From NCBI GenBank assembly GCA_002352045.1, contig DEHT01000055.1:78851-108945 (forward strand): DNA of 30,095 nucleotides. Reading direction: 5' to 3'. Positions 6,658-16,300 of this stretch are shown here, in pieces. This DNA comes from Chitinophagaceae bacterium UBA2793. Lineage in GTDB: Bacteria; Bacteroidota; Bacteroidia; Chitinophagales; Chitinophagaceae. A program made the position numbers and the translations under genes. The stretch's first letter is position 1; the number at the start of each line of letters is the position of its first letter. The notes beneath the pieces were generated by a model, which had not been told where the DNA came from, did not search any database, and saw only the letters and a list, made by a program, of their open reading frames with translations.

Positions 6658-9243
6658 GTGAAATACCAAAACCCCTTCTTGTGTAGTGCCAAAAGAAGGG
6701 TTTATAAATACTGCCTTTGTGTATTAATTTTCTTGAGTGCTTTATTCCATGGGAAAGCCTACGCCCAGGATGATGAAGCATACGAAGAAATAATTATTAC
6801 CTTAAACAGCCGCATTGTGGGTAATGCGGAAATACCTGCTATTATTTATAATAACAATGCTTATTTGCCCATCAAAGACTTTTTTGATTTCTTAAAAATT
6901 AAAAATGAATTTTCCAGTGGCAACGATTCAATCTCCGGCTTTTTATTGAACAGTTTAGATTCTTATAGCATCAATAGAATTGCCAATACAATCTTATATA
7001 AAGACAGTTTGGTAAAACTACAAGCAAACGATTTGTTTTATTTAAACAATGAATTTTACTTAAAGGCCAATTACTTTGGTAGTATTTTTAAAATGGATTG
7101 TAAGTTTAACTTCAGGAGTTTATCGGTAAATTTTGATACGAAAATTGAACTTCCTTCAATTCGGCTCCAAAAGCAGGAAGAAATGCGCAAGAATATCGCC
7201 AACCTTAAAGGCGAAACAAAGGCCGATACCATCATTCAAAGAGAGTTTTCTTTGTTTAAATTGGGGGTTTTGGATTGGGATTTGGCTGCTTCGCAATCAA
7301 AAGGTATCAATAATGCAATGGTTAAATTGGGGTTTGGCGGAATGCTGGCAGGGGGCGAAATGCAAGTGTATTTAAACTATAATCAACGCCAGGAATTTAA
7401 AATGGCGTATCAAAATTTTTTTTGGCGATATGTAAACAACGAATGGAAAACAGTAAAGCAAATAATAGCGGGCAGGGTGCAACCGGCAAATGCATTTTCG
7501 CTTTATAAACCCTTGCTTGGTTTACAACTTAGCAATTCGCCCACTACACACAAAAAAGCATTTGGCAAATATTTGGTTAGCAATACCACCGAGCCCGGCT
7601 GGATTGTGGAGCTTTATGTAAACGATGTTTTAATAGATTATACCCGGGCCGATGCTACAGGCTTATTTTCATTTGAAGTACCATTGGTATATGGTAATAG
7701 CAATATTAAATACAGGTACTATGGCCCCTGGGGCGAAGAAAAATTTAGCGAACAACAGTTAACCATTCCCTTTACATTTTTGCCACAAAAAAAATTCGAA
7801 TACAATCTTACTGCCGGAAAGTTACAAGACGAAACCAATGCAATGTTTTCAAGATTGCAATTGAATTATGGATTGAGCAACAAAATTACCATTGGTGCAG
7901 GTTCCGAGTATAACACAATTGCCGAAGGTAAAACCAATATGCCTTTTGTAAATGCTTCGGCTCGTTTAGGAAATAATGCAATCCTGTTTGGCGAATATGT
8001 ACCCGGTGTACTGTCAAAAGCAAACATTAATTATCGTTTAAAATCATCTATACAAGTGGATGTAGATTTTGCAAAGTATCAGCCCGGCCAACAAATAATT
8101 TTTACCAATGCAAGGCAAACCACCAAACTCAGTGTATCTGCACCCATAAGACATAAGTTTTTTAATGGTTTTGGAAGGTTGTTGATAAACAATTCTGTAT
8201 TGCCCAAAGGAAAAATAAATAATACAGAGTTTTTAATAGGAGGCAGCTATCGTAAGTTGAGTGCAAACTTTTCAGTATTGCGTATTACAAATAACACTGC
8301 CAGTACATTTATTAAAGGCTCTTTTAATATTCAGTTGCCTAAAGGAATACGATTGAGTCCACAGTTGCAATACCAAACCGAGCAAAAGCGAATTGCCGTA
8401 TGGAAAGTAGATGCCGAAAAAAGAATATTTAGATCATGTGTTGTAAACCTGGGTTACGAAAACAATAAGCTTATTGGGGTTAAAGGTTTTAGCTTAGGCA
8501 TTAGACAAATATTTTCTTTTGCTCAAACCACTATTACCGCCAGGCAGTTAAACAGTAAACAAATAACCTTTACTCAGAATGCTAACGGCGGCATCTTATT
8601 TAATAAAGAATTAAGAAACGCCGAAGCAAGAGCACAAAAGCATGTAGGCAGAGGTGGATTGCTAATTGTTCCTTTTTTAGATTACAACAATAACGGTAAA
8701 AAAGAAAAGACCGAGCCAATGGTAAAAGGATTACTTGTAAATGTAAAGGGTGCACAGGTAGTCAATAATTTTAATGAGCCCATCATAAAAATTTCGGGCA
8801 TGGAAGCCTATGCAAAGTACTACCTGACAATTGACGATAAAAATTTTGAAAATCCTGCATGGCAAATAAAAAATAAAGTTTACTCATTAATGGCACAGCC
8901 CAATATATTCAGGCGCATAGAAGTGCCTGTATTAATTGCAGGTGAGGTAAACGGGTATGTTTATTTACAAAGTAGCAGGGGAAAAGAAGGATTGGCCAGG
9001 GTGAGAGTGCATATATACAATGACAGGGATGAATTTGTAACAAAAATATTAACTGAAGCAGACGGGTATTTTTCCTACCTGGGTTTATCGGCAGGAAAAT
9101 ATTATGCAGTGGCTGACCCCGCTCAGTTAGAAAAAATTAAAATGAAATCAGAAGGAAAAAAAGCATCATTTGTTATTGAACAATCAACCGAAGGCGATAT
9201 TGTTGACAATGTTGAAATTTTTCTTAAAGATATTGGCGAGTAA
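6658..9243 (+). CDS. outer-membrane usher-like protein
   Basis: The 861-residue exported protein starts at GTG 6658; no in-frame ATG precedes the signal peptide, and TTG at 6679 is an alternative. The signal peptide runs to AYAQ-DDE (about residue 37). Domain order: N-terminal domain (about 38-170, with a YLPIKDFFDFLKI-type motif), then a long beta-rich barrel. The barrel region contains an Ig-like plug/middle segment (about 315-380: VELYVNDVLIDYTRADATG, then YYGPWGEE) typical of fimbrial ushers. After the barrel come a calcium-loop-like LDYNNNGKKEKTEP segment (about 665-700) and a CarboxypepD_reg/SdrD-B-like domain (about 762-825). Ushers fold and thread chaperone-bound subunits through the outer membrane. 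It is flanked by two DUF4402 genes and followed by a PapD-like chaperone gene. It is clearly divergent from FimD/PapC, nearer to CS1/archaic-type organisation; orthology was not tested. Confidence 0.75.
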   Translation: MKYQNPFLCSAKRRVYKYCLCVLIFLSALFHGKAYAQDDEAYEEIIITLNSRIVGNAEIPAIIYNNNAYLPIKDFFDFLKIKNEFSSGNDSISGFLLNSLDSYSINRIANTILYKDSLVKLQANDLFYLNNEFYLKANYFGSIFKMDCKFNFRSLSVNFDTKIELPSIRLQKQEEMRKNIANLKGETKADTIIQREFSLFKLGVLDWDLAASQSKGINNAMVKLGFGGMLAGGEMQVYLNYNQRQEFKMAYQNFFWRYVNNEWKTVKQIIAGRVQPANAFSLYKPLLGLQLSNSPTTHKKAFGKYLVSNTTEPGWIVELYVNDVLIDYTRADATGLFSFEVPLVYGNSNIKYRYYGPWGEEKFSEQQLTIPFTFLPQKKFEYNLTAGKLQDETNAMFSRLQLNYGLSNKITIGAGSEYNTIAEGKTNMPFVNASARLGNNAILFGEYVPGVLSKANINYRLKSSIQVDVDFAKYQPGQQIIFTNARQTTKLSVSAPIRHKFFNGFGRLLINNSVLPKGKINNTEFLIGGSYRKLSANFSVLRITNNTASTFIKGSFNIQLPKGIRLSPQLQYQTEQKRIAVWKVDAEKRIFRSCVVNLGYENNKLIGVKGFSLGIRQIFSFAQTTITARQLNSKQITFTQNANGGILFNKELRNAEARAQKHVGRGGLLIVPFLDYNNNGKKEKTEPMVKGLLVNVKGAQVVNNFNEPIIKISGMEAYAKYYLTIDDKNFENPAWQIKNKVYSLMAQPNIFRRIEVPVLIAGEVNGYVYLQSSRGKEGLARVRVHIYNDRDEFVTKILTEADGYFSYLGLSAGKYYAVADPAQLEKIKMKSEGKKASFVIEQSTEGDIVDNVEIFLKDIGE
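6668..6703 (+). other. hairpin over the first codons of the usher-like gene
   Basis: AAAACCCCTTCTT at 6668-6680 pairs with AAGAAGGGTTT at 6693-6703, about 11 base pairs with one bulged C. It begins 10 bases after the GTG start and covers codons 4-15. It may limit translation of the usher, or act as a weak terminator after the upstream subunit gene if translation really begins at the TTG at 6679. No long T-run follows. Confidence 0.45.
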
Positions 9244-9337
9244 AGTACTACTACTTACAATAACTGTAGTAAAACTTCGTTAGTAATAGTGAAATCTCAA
9301 CCCATATTTAAAACAAAAAAAATTCAAAACCAGAAAA

Positions 9338-9883
9338 ATGAACAAAATGAAAAAAATTTTCTTAGCTGCTTTAGTATGTTCTTCTGCTGCTACTAGTGCA
9401 AGCGCACAGGCTCTTGCCACTGCAACAGCCACTGCAACTATCATTACTCCTATTAGTATTGCAAAAACTGCTGATATGAATTTTGGTAACCTTGCGGTAA
9501 GTGCATTGGCAGGTGGTACTGTTACCTTAGAAGCTTCTGCTGCTGCAACACGTACAGCCAGTTTGGGTGGTGGTGTTTCTTTGCCTTCTACTACCGGAAC
9601 AGTTTCTGCTGCTCAGTTTGATGTAACCGGTACGGCCAATTTCACTTACGATATTGGTTTGCCTTTAAGTGCTACACTTACTTCCGGTGCTAATGCAATG
9701 ACAATTGAAAACTTTGTTACTAGTCTTGCTACTGTTGGTAACCCGGCAGGTACTGCAGGTACTTTAGATGGCTCAGGTCAGCAATCTTTTTACGTAGGTG
9801 CCGATTTATTAGTAGATGCAGCTCAGGCTCCCGGTGTTTATGTTACAGGAACTCCTTTCTTTGTTTCTGTAAACTACAACTAA
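9338..9883 (+). CDS. alanine-rich DUF4402 protein, candidate major fibre subunit
   Basis: This 181-residue exported protein begins with a signal peptide (about 1-24, ending SASAQ); an alternative ATG is three codons in. The mature part is a single DUF4402 beta-sandwich: LATATATATIITPISIAKTADMNFG, then a GGTVTLEASAAATRTAS strand pair, and the closing FYVGADLLVDAAQAPGVY. It ends in FFVSVNYN, with alternating hydrophobics and a penultimate tyrosine as in pilins recognised by PapD-like chaperones. Composition is dominated by Ala, Thr, Gly, Ser and Val, with repeated use of a few codons such as GCT and ACT. That suggests high expression compared with its neighbours. It lies 94 bases after the usher-like gene and is followed by a strong terminator at 9899. 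The structural role is inference. Confidence 0.8.
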   Translation: MNKMKKIFLAALVCSSAATSASAQALATATATATIITPISIAKTADMNFGNLAVSALAGGTVTLEASAAATRTASLGGGVSLPSTTGTVSAAQFDVTGTANFTYDIGLPLSATLTSGANAMTIENFVTSLATVGNPAGTAGTLDGSGQQSFYVGADLLVDAAQAPGVYVTGTPFFVSVNYN

Positions 9884-9898
9884 TTGTAAACTTTTAAA

Positions 9899-9942
9899 AA
9901 AGGGGCTGTAATCTTGGGTTGATGCAGCCCCTTTCTTTTTTT
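9899..9942 (+). terminator. intrinsic terminator after the alanine-rich DUF4402 gene
   Basis: AAAGGGGCTG (9899-9908) pairs with CAGCCCCTTT (9925-9934), and an inner ATC/GAT pairing is possible. The downstream strand is followed by CTTTTTTT. It starts 16 bases after the subunit stop codon and ends well before the chaperone start at 10008. It should uncouple abundant subunit mRNA from chaperone mRNA. Confidence 0.88.
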
Positions 9943-9957
9943 CTGATTCTATTTGCT

Positions 9958-9965
9958 TTATTTTG
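9958..9965 (+). promoter_or_regulatory. weak -7-like box before the chaperone gene
   Basis: TTATTTTG differs from the Bacteroidetes -7 motif TAnnTTTG at one position. It lies between the terminator at 9899-9942 and the chaperone ATG at 10008, where a new promoter would be needed if termination is efficient. This is weak evidence from the motif alone. Confidence 0.25.
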
Positions 9966-10007
9966 CCATATAAAGGCCCCTAATGCCTTCGTTATTTTTT
10001 ACTTACC

Positions 10008-10838
10008 ATGAATAATTTTTTTACAAGGATAATTACTTTATTATTCCTATTGCATATTTCATTTTTTGCAGTAGCTCAGGGCGACTTATTAATAGCGCCT
10101 AAAAGAATTGTATTTGATGGATCAAAAAGAGTAGAAGAAATTAACCTTGCCAATATTGGAAAAGATACTGCAACCTATACCATTTCGTTTATGCAATATC
10201 GTATGGACGAAAACGGAAAATTTGAACCTGTTTCCGACCAGGATAGTACATTGAAATTTGCACATAAAAACTTACGTTTTTTCCCCAGAACCGTTACATT
10301 GGCTCCTAAGGAAGCCCAATCGGTAAAAGTGCAGGTTATTAAAACAAACGAATTAACTACGGGCGAATATAGGTCGCACTTGTATTTTAGAGCAGTACCC
10401 AATAAAAATGATTTAGGCGATGAGGCTCCTGAACCAACACAGGATTCAGGCTTTTCAATTAAGCTAACCCCGGTATTTGGAATTTCCATTCCCGTTATTA
10501 TAAGGGTGGGCGAAACATATTCTACATCACATTTTTCAAATGCTAAGTTTGAGTTCATACAACAAACTCATCCGGCATTGAGCATAACACTTAACCGTAC
10601 CGGCAATATTTCAGCTTATGGTGATATAGCAGTGAACTATATTGGTGCAAACAAAAAGGCAATTCCCGTTTGCTTTATGAAGGGCCTTGCTGTGTACGTT
10701 CCCAACAGTAAGAGAATCCTCCAATTACCCCTTGTGCAAAAAGAAGGGGTTGATTATAAATCTGGAAAACTTCAGGTAGTTTATACAGATCAATCTCCTA
10801 AAGCCGCTGTCATTTGCCAGTCGGAAATCATCCTATAA
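10008..10838 (+). CDS. PapD-like periplasmic pilus chaperone
   Basis: This 276-residue exported protein has a signal peptide of about 24 residues, ending FAVAQ. The mature N-terminal Ig domain matches the pili assembly chaperone family: DLLIAPKRIVFDGSKRVEEI, then LANIGKDTATYTISF, then the surface-exposed RFFPRTVTLAPKEAQSVKVQV, and a GEYRSHLYFRAVP G-strand-like segment. A shorter second beta-domain follows (about 150-276). Such chaperones bind subunits by donor-strand complementation and deliver them to the usher. Here the natural partners are the two DUF4402 proteins and the usher-like protein just upstream. It is slightly longer than typical PapD proteins, with an extra acidic linker (DLGDEAPEPTQDSG) between domains. 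The family assignment is good; the chaperone's clients are inferred from position. Confidence 0.8.
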   Translation: MNNFFTRIITLLFLLHISFFAVAQGDLLIAPKRIVFDGSKRVEEINLANIGKDTATYTISFMQYRMDENGKFEPVSDQDSTLKFAHKNLRFFPRTVTLAPKEAQSVKVQVIKTNELTTGEYRSHLYFRAVPNKNDLGDEAPEPTQDSGFSIKLTPVFGISIPVIIRVGETYSTSHFSNAKFEFIQQTHPALSITLNRTGNISAYGDIAVNYIGANKKAIPVCFMKGLAVYVPNSKRILQLPLVQKEGVDYKSGKLQVVYTDQSPKAAVICQSEIIL

Positions 10839-10949
10839 TCATGTTTTTTGTTGATAATCAATCAATTTTGATTTTAAAAAATACTTAGTACATATACAAT
10901 ATTAAGGGTTGGATACCGTTATAGTTATACCTAAACTATCCAATTTTCA

Positions 10950-13334
10950 ATGAAAAAGTATTACTTAACCCTATTGGTGTTTATTGCAGCTTGTTTGCAA
11001 ACTAATGCTCAAATAACTCCTTACCAGCAAATGCAGGACAGAGAAGTTCAACATTCTCAAGCCCTTTTTTCAAGAGAAGAAAATCAAACAGAAGCTACCA
11101 ACGGACTTGATTACGATTTAAAATATTACAGGCTGGCTCTCCGTTTAAATCCCGATACTTCCATTTCTACCGGTAAATATGTATGGGGTAACATTACCAC
11201 TTATTTTACAACCGGTATCAGCAATTTCAACAGAATAAATTTTGATTTTGCCAGTGCTTTGGTTTGCGATTCAGTTTACTATCACGGGGTAAAATTGGCG
11301 CCGGCTAATATTTTAGAAATAGGCGATACGCTTCGCATTACCATTCCAACCATTGCTAATGTGAACACCCTCGATTCTATTCATGTATTTTATAAAGGAA
11401 CACCTCCACAAGTACCAGGATGGACTACTACCGGGTTTGTAAGAAGTACTCATAATCCTTCCGGTAGCTATATTTATACGCTTTCTGAACCATATAGTGC
11501 TCATACCTGGTGGCCTTGCAAATCAATGATTGCAAGCGATAAAGCCGACTCGGTAGATTTTTATATTAGCACTCCTTCTGCCTTTAGGGTAGCCGCAAAT
11601 GGTAAACGCATTAGTGAAACTACCGGCGGAGGTCAAAGGCTTACCTACTGGAAGCATCGCTATCCTATTTCAACATACCAAATAGCTTTAGGAGTTGCCA
11701 ATTATGTACAATATCCTGCTTCGCCTACCATTGTTAATATTGGTGGTACCAATATGGATTTATACAATTTACTATGGAATGGTACCAATACCGCTAATGC
11801 ACAAACTGCCTTAAACCGTACCGCCGATATGCTTACAGTAATGAGCAACCGCTTTTCGGATTATCCGTTTAAAAACGAAAAATACGGGCATTATACATTT
11901 GGTTTTGGAGGCGGTATGGAGCATAATACTTTTAGTGGTATGGGCACCACCACTTACGATGCTACAAATGATTGGAGCGTAATTGCACACGAATTAGGGC
12001 ATCAATGGTTTGGCGCCGCCGTTACTTGCGGAAGCTGGAGAGATATATGGGTGAACGAAGGTTTTGCAAGATATAGTGAAGTGGTTTACCTGGAAGGAAA
12101 AGCAAACGGAAACGGTATAACTACTACACCTACTGCACATAGGGCTTCTTTTAAATCCAATGCCCGCACTGCAAAAGCAAAATCAATTTACCAGGCCGAT
12201 ACCAGCTCAATGGGGGCCATTTTTAGCCCTTCGGTTTATATTTACGAAAGAGGCGCCATGTTTATTAGTATGCTTAGAAAAACCCTGGGCGATAGCAAAT
12301 TCTTCCAGGCATTGCAAAACTATCAAACAGATCCTACGCTGCAATATAAAAATGCATTTACCGATGATGTAAAGCGCCACATGGAAGCAGTAACCGGGTT
12401 AGACCTTTCTGAAATGTTTAGCGATTGGGTGTACAATATTGGCCATCCTCAGTATGCTACTGCCACTTGGAATAATATTGGCAACCAGGTAATTTTAAGA
12501 TTGGTTCAAACACCTACTTCGGGTTCTACTAACATTCATTTTGATGTACCCTTAGTGATTCGCTTTAGCCGCATATCTCCGGCTCAGGATACTACCGTAG
12601 TAATTTTTGACAGGGGTGGTACTTTATATACTGTAAACAATGGTGTGTTTACAACCATTGGCGCAGGCAATATGATTCAAGTTGGACTACCATTTGTGCC
12701 CAGTGCTTCGGGTATTGCTTTTGACCCCGAGTCGGAAGTGCTGGTAGATGCTACTTTCACCAGGGATGCAGGCTTAACCTTATTGGCAACTAAGTTGCTG
12801 GAATTTACAGCAGTTAAAAATAATAACAACGCTAAGCTCTCTTGGAAACTCGATCAGTCAACAGATTATAATTCATTTGATGTGGAGCGCAGCTTTGATG
12901 GTACCAACTTTACCAAAATTGCCACCCAAAATAAAAATCAGTTTTCTAACGGTACTATTCAGTTTAATCACACCGATTTTAATATGCCCTCGGGTATTAT
13001 TTACTATCGTATAAGAGTAAACGAATTAAACGGATCTTCATTCTACAGTAAGGTAGCTGCCATCAACAACAAGAGCACCGAAGTATTTGAAGTAAATCCA
13101 AATCCTGCAACAGATCATTTCTTTATCAGTCATGGTTCTTCAAAAACGATAGTAGCCAATTTAAGAATATTGAATGCCGCCGGTAAAACGGTAAAAGTAT
13201 TAAACAAACAAACTATTCTGCCTGCCAGTAAATTAAGAATAAGTGTTCAGGATTTGCCTGCAGGAATATATTATGTAGAAGTTGAAGGCGAGCAATATTT
13301 TAAAATGACCAAAAAATTAATGATTGCAAAATAA
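10950..13334 (+). CDS. M1-family metallopeptidase with T9SS type A sorting domain
   Basis: This secreted zinc aminopeptidase-like enzyme has 794 residues. A signal peptide (to about residue 20, TNAQ) is followed by an M1 N-terminal beta-domain. The catalytic domain has GGMEH at 321-325 (exopeptidase motif, with H where many homologues have N), HELGH at 347-351, and the third zinc ligand E370 in NEGFA. The HExxH-x18-E spacing is exact. The C-terminal part carries a fibronectin-like region (about 615-705) and a Por-secretion-type sorting domain (about 712-794, opening NPNPATDHFF). The protein is therefore probably exported by T9SS and anchored or released at the surface. It lies 111 bases after the chaperone gene and 41 bases before the large adhesin-like gene, probably in one operon with the latter. 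Confidence 0.92.
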   Translation: MKKYYLTLLVFIAACLQTNAQITPYQQMQDREVQHSQALFSREENQTEATNGLDYDLKYYRLALRLNPDTSISTGKYVWGNITTYFTTGISNFNRINFDFASALVCDSVYYHGVKLAPANILEIGDTLRITIPTIANVNTLDSIHVFYKGTPPQVPGWTTTGFVRSTHNPSGSYIYTLSEPYSAHTWWPCKSMIASDKADSVDFYISTPSAFRVAANGKRISETTGGGQRLTYWKHRYPISTYQIALGVANYVQYPASPTIVNIGGTNMDLYNLLWNGTNTANAQTALNRTADMLTVMSNRFSDYPFKNEKYGHYTFGFGGGMEHNTFSGMGTTTYDATNDWSVIAHELGHQWFGAAVTCGSWRDIWVNEGFARYSEVVYLEGKANGNGITTTPTAHRASFKSNARTAKAKSIYQADTSSMGAIFSPSVYIYERGAMFISMLRKTLGDSKFFQALQNYQTDPTLQYKNAFTDDVKRHMEAVTGLDLSEMFSDWVYNIGHPQYATATWNNIGNQVILRLVQTPTSGSTNIHFDVPLVIRFSRISPAQDTTVVIFDRGGTLYTVNNGVFTTIGAGNMIQVGLPFVPSASGIAFDPESEVLVDATFTRDAGLTLLATKLLEFTAVKNNNNAKLSWKLDQSTDYNSFDVERSFDGTNFTKIATQNKNQFSNGTIQFNHTDFNMPSGIIYYRIRVNELNGSSFYSKVAAINNKSTEVFEVNPNPATDHFFISHGSSKTIVANLRILNAAGKTVKVLNKQTILPASKLRISVQDLPAGIYYVEVEGEQYFKMTKKLMIAK

Positions 13335-13375
13335 AAAATAACTGATACCCTAACTAAACCAGTAAAATCCTGTTT

Positions 13376-16300
13376 ATGAAAAAGAGATTTTTAAACCGAA
13401 GGTTTATAAGCTTTGTAATAATTTGTTTGTGTGTAGTATTACACACAAACAATGCTTTAGCCCAACCGGCTACTATTACCATACCTGTTGGTATTGGTAG
13501 CCCTTGTAACAATTCTTCCAGAGATTCGGTAAAGTATTACAATTACAACGATGTAACCAATGTGCTTAGCCATAGGTGGAACTGTCTTCCAAACCTTGCT
13601 GCTCCCGGCTTTTCGGATAACTTGTCAACCATACAGTTTAATCCTTATGATGGTTATTTGTATTATGGAAGAATAATGCCTGCATCCGGGCAATACACCA
13701 CTCATATATACAGGTGGCTCCCAACAACCTGCCCCAATGGAGCACCATTACCATCTTACCAGGTATTCCAAAACCAATTAGTAGTTGGTATTGAATTTGA
13801 TCCTGCAACAGGCCTGGGGTATCAAATTAACTTTATTGATACTACGGGTGTGCCGGCTATTAATTATGATGCTGCCAATGTGGTAGGGCAATATATTTCG
13901 GCCGCTATAGTTAATGGCCGCCCGGCTTCGGTACAATACGATGCCTCTAACGGCGACTTACACTTTAGCCATGCCAATGATGTGCAAGGCGTAAGTTGGG
14001 GTAATCCAATAAATGTTGCCACTGCTAATAACGTAGGGCAATATGCTTCTTTGGCAGTAGTGAACGGATTTCCTGCAGTGTCCTATTATGATGCTACCAA
14101 CGGCGACCTGGTTTATGTAAGAGCTACCAATGCCAATGGTACTGCATGGGGAACCCCAATTGTTGTAGATGCCGGCGGAAATGTTGGTCAACACACCAGC
14201 CTGGTAGTGGTTAATGGCAACCCAGCAATTGCATACTATGATGTAACCAATGGCGATTTAAAATATGCAAGAGCCACTAATGCTAACGGTACCGCATGGG
14301 CGGCTCCGCAAACACTTGATGCTACCGGAAACGTTGGTAGTTTTGTAAGCATGGCTGTGGTAAATGGCAACCCCGCTATTTCTTACCACGATGATACCAA
14401 CGACGATTTGAAATATATAAGAGCTACTAATGCTAATGGTACGGCATGGGCTGCTGCGCAAATTGTAAGTGCTGCAGGCAATGTGGGGCAATACTCATCA
14501 TTACTGGTAGTAAATGGTAATCCCGCTATTTCCTTTTACGATGTTGGTAATGGCGATTTAGAATATGTAAGAGCATCGGATGCAAATGGAACAGCATGGC
14601 CAGCAGCAACAGCCATTGTTACAGGAGGAAATATCGGTCAATTTACATCAATGGCAATAGTTAATGGTAACCCTGCCATTTCTTACTTTGATGTTACTAA
14701 TTTCGATTTAAAATATATAAGAGCAACAGATGCCAATGGTACGGCCTGGGCTGCACAGGAAACCCCTGAAGCAACCGGTGTTAAAGGGCAGTATTCTAAT
14801 TTAATAATTGCTGCCGGCAATCCGGCCATTGCTTACTACGATGGTAGCGCTACAGCCGCAAGATTTATTCGGGCATACGATAACAATGGCGACACCTGGT
14901 TTACCAATTCTGGTGTTTATAATATGGAATTGCAACAGGTAGATTTTGCAACCAATACTTTAGGTCCATCCCTTCCAATAAATTTTGGCCCAAGATATAT
15001 TTACCGTCAAAGTGGCGATGTGGTAATGACCCCAAGTAGACAAATGCTGGCTGCTTTCGATAATAAATATTTTACTTTAAACTGGCAGGATTATAATAGT
15101 AGTCCATTAGTAGCAACTTATATTGATACGCTTCAATTAGGTGCCGGTAATAACCTGGTGGGGCTTGCATTTGCAAGCGGTAAATTGGTAGGTAGTGTAA
15201 GATCTTCATCTATTTGTAATAGCTTTCACCGTGAAATAGAAATACTAACCGGTGCTTTATCTCCAGTAACAGCTACAGATAATTTTACCTCGGCCGATAT
15301 GACCAATATTCCTACGGGTGTTGGAATGGCCAAAAGATTAGTGAATGCCACTTCGGTATCTGCAGGTACTTATGATATTGTTTATGAACTGGTCATTCGA
15401 AATTTTGGCGGTACTCCCGTATCCAATGTACAGGTGTACGATACGCTCAATAACATTAATGGCTTTGCCAATAACATTAGTGCATCAATAACTTCATTTA
15501 GTGCACCACCGGGTTTTAATCCTAATCCTTCTTTTGATGGTAAAACAGCGGGTAATTTTAATTTACTGGTACCCGGTGGAACGCTTTCAAATATACCCGG
15601 GCAAAATACTATTACCATTCAAATTACCTGTAGGGTTTCGGGTATTAATCCGGGTATTGTTTACAACAACTCCGCTTCGGTATATGCAACCAATATTTTT
15701 GGCGAACCGCTCAGAGACCAGTCAACCAATGGCAGCCAGCCCGATTTAAATGGTAATGATAAGCCAGATGATCCGGGCGAAAACCAACCTACTCCGTTCT
15801 TAATTACGGTTGCAGCAATCACCCCACCTTGCGCTACTTTAACCAATATTTTATATACACAAAATTTTGGAGCAGGTACCGGATTGACCAGTGCATTCCC
15901 TGCCCCGGTAGTAGCCCCCGGTGTTGGACTACCAACAGGTACAAGTGGGTATCCCGGAAGTGTAATACAACCTCTTCCCTTAGACAGATACACCCTAACC
16001 AATAATGCAAATAATGCCAATCTTGCACATTTCTTAAGTATGACAGACCATACCGGAAATGCTAACGGACGTATGTTGGTAGTAAATGCCGATGCTTCTG
16101 ATAGGGTTTTTTATCGGGCAACCTTTGCTTATTCAACCTGCGCCAATTCGCAATACTCTCTTTCGTTTTATGCAGCATTCCCGGGCAATGCAGCTTATCA
16201 AACCATTTGTAATGCATTTGGAGGCTTTCAATATCCAAGAATAAAAATGAGGATAAGGGATGCTATTTCAGGTTTAATAATTACTGAAACCAGTACAGCG

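Noticed and set aside
13880..14929. CRISPR-like or mobile repeat array
   Set aside because: The 150-base period is in frame, degenerates at third codon positions and encodes a conserved protein motif, so it is a coding repeat.
15661..16020. 119-codon minus-strand frame inside the giant T9SS gene
   Set aside because: Antisense shadow of a well-supported coding region; no domain, start signal or promoter.
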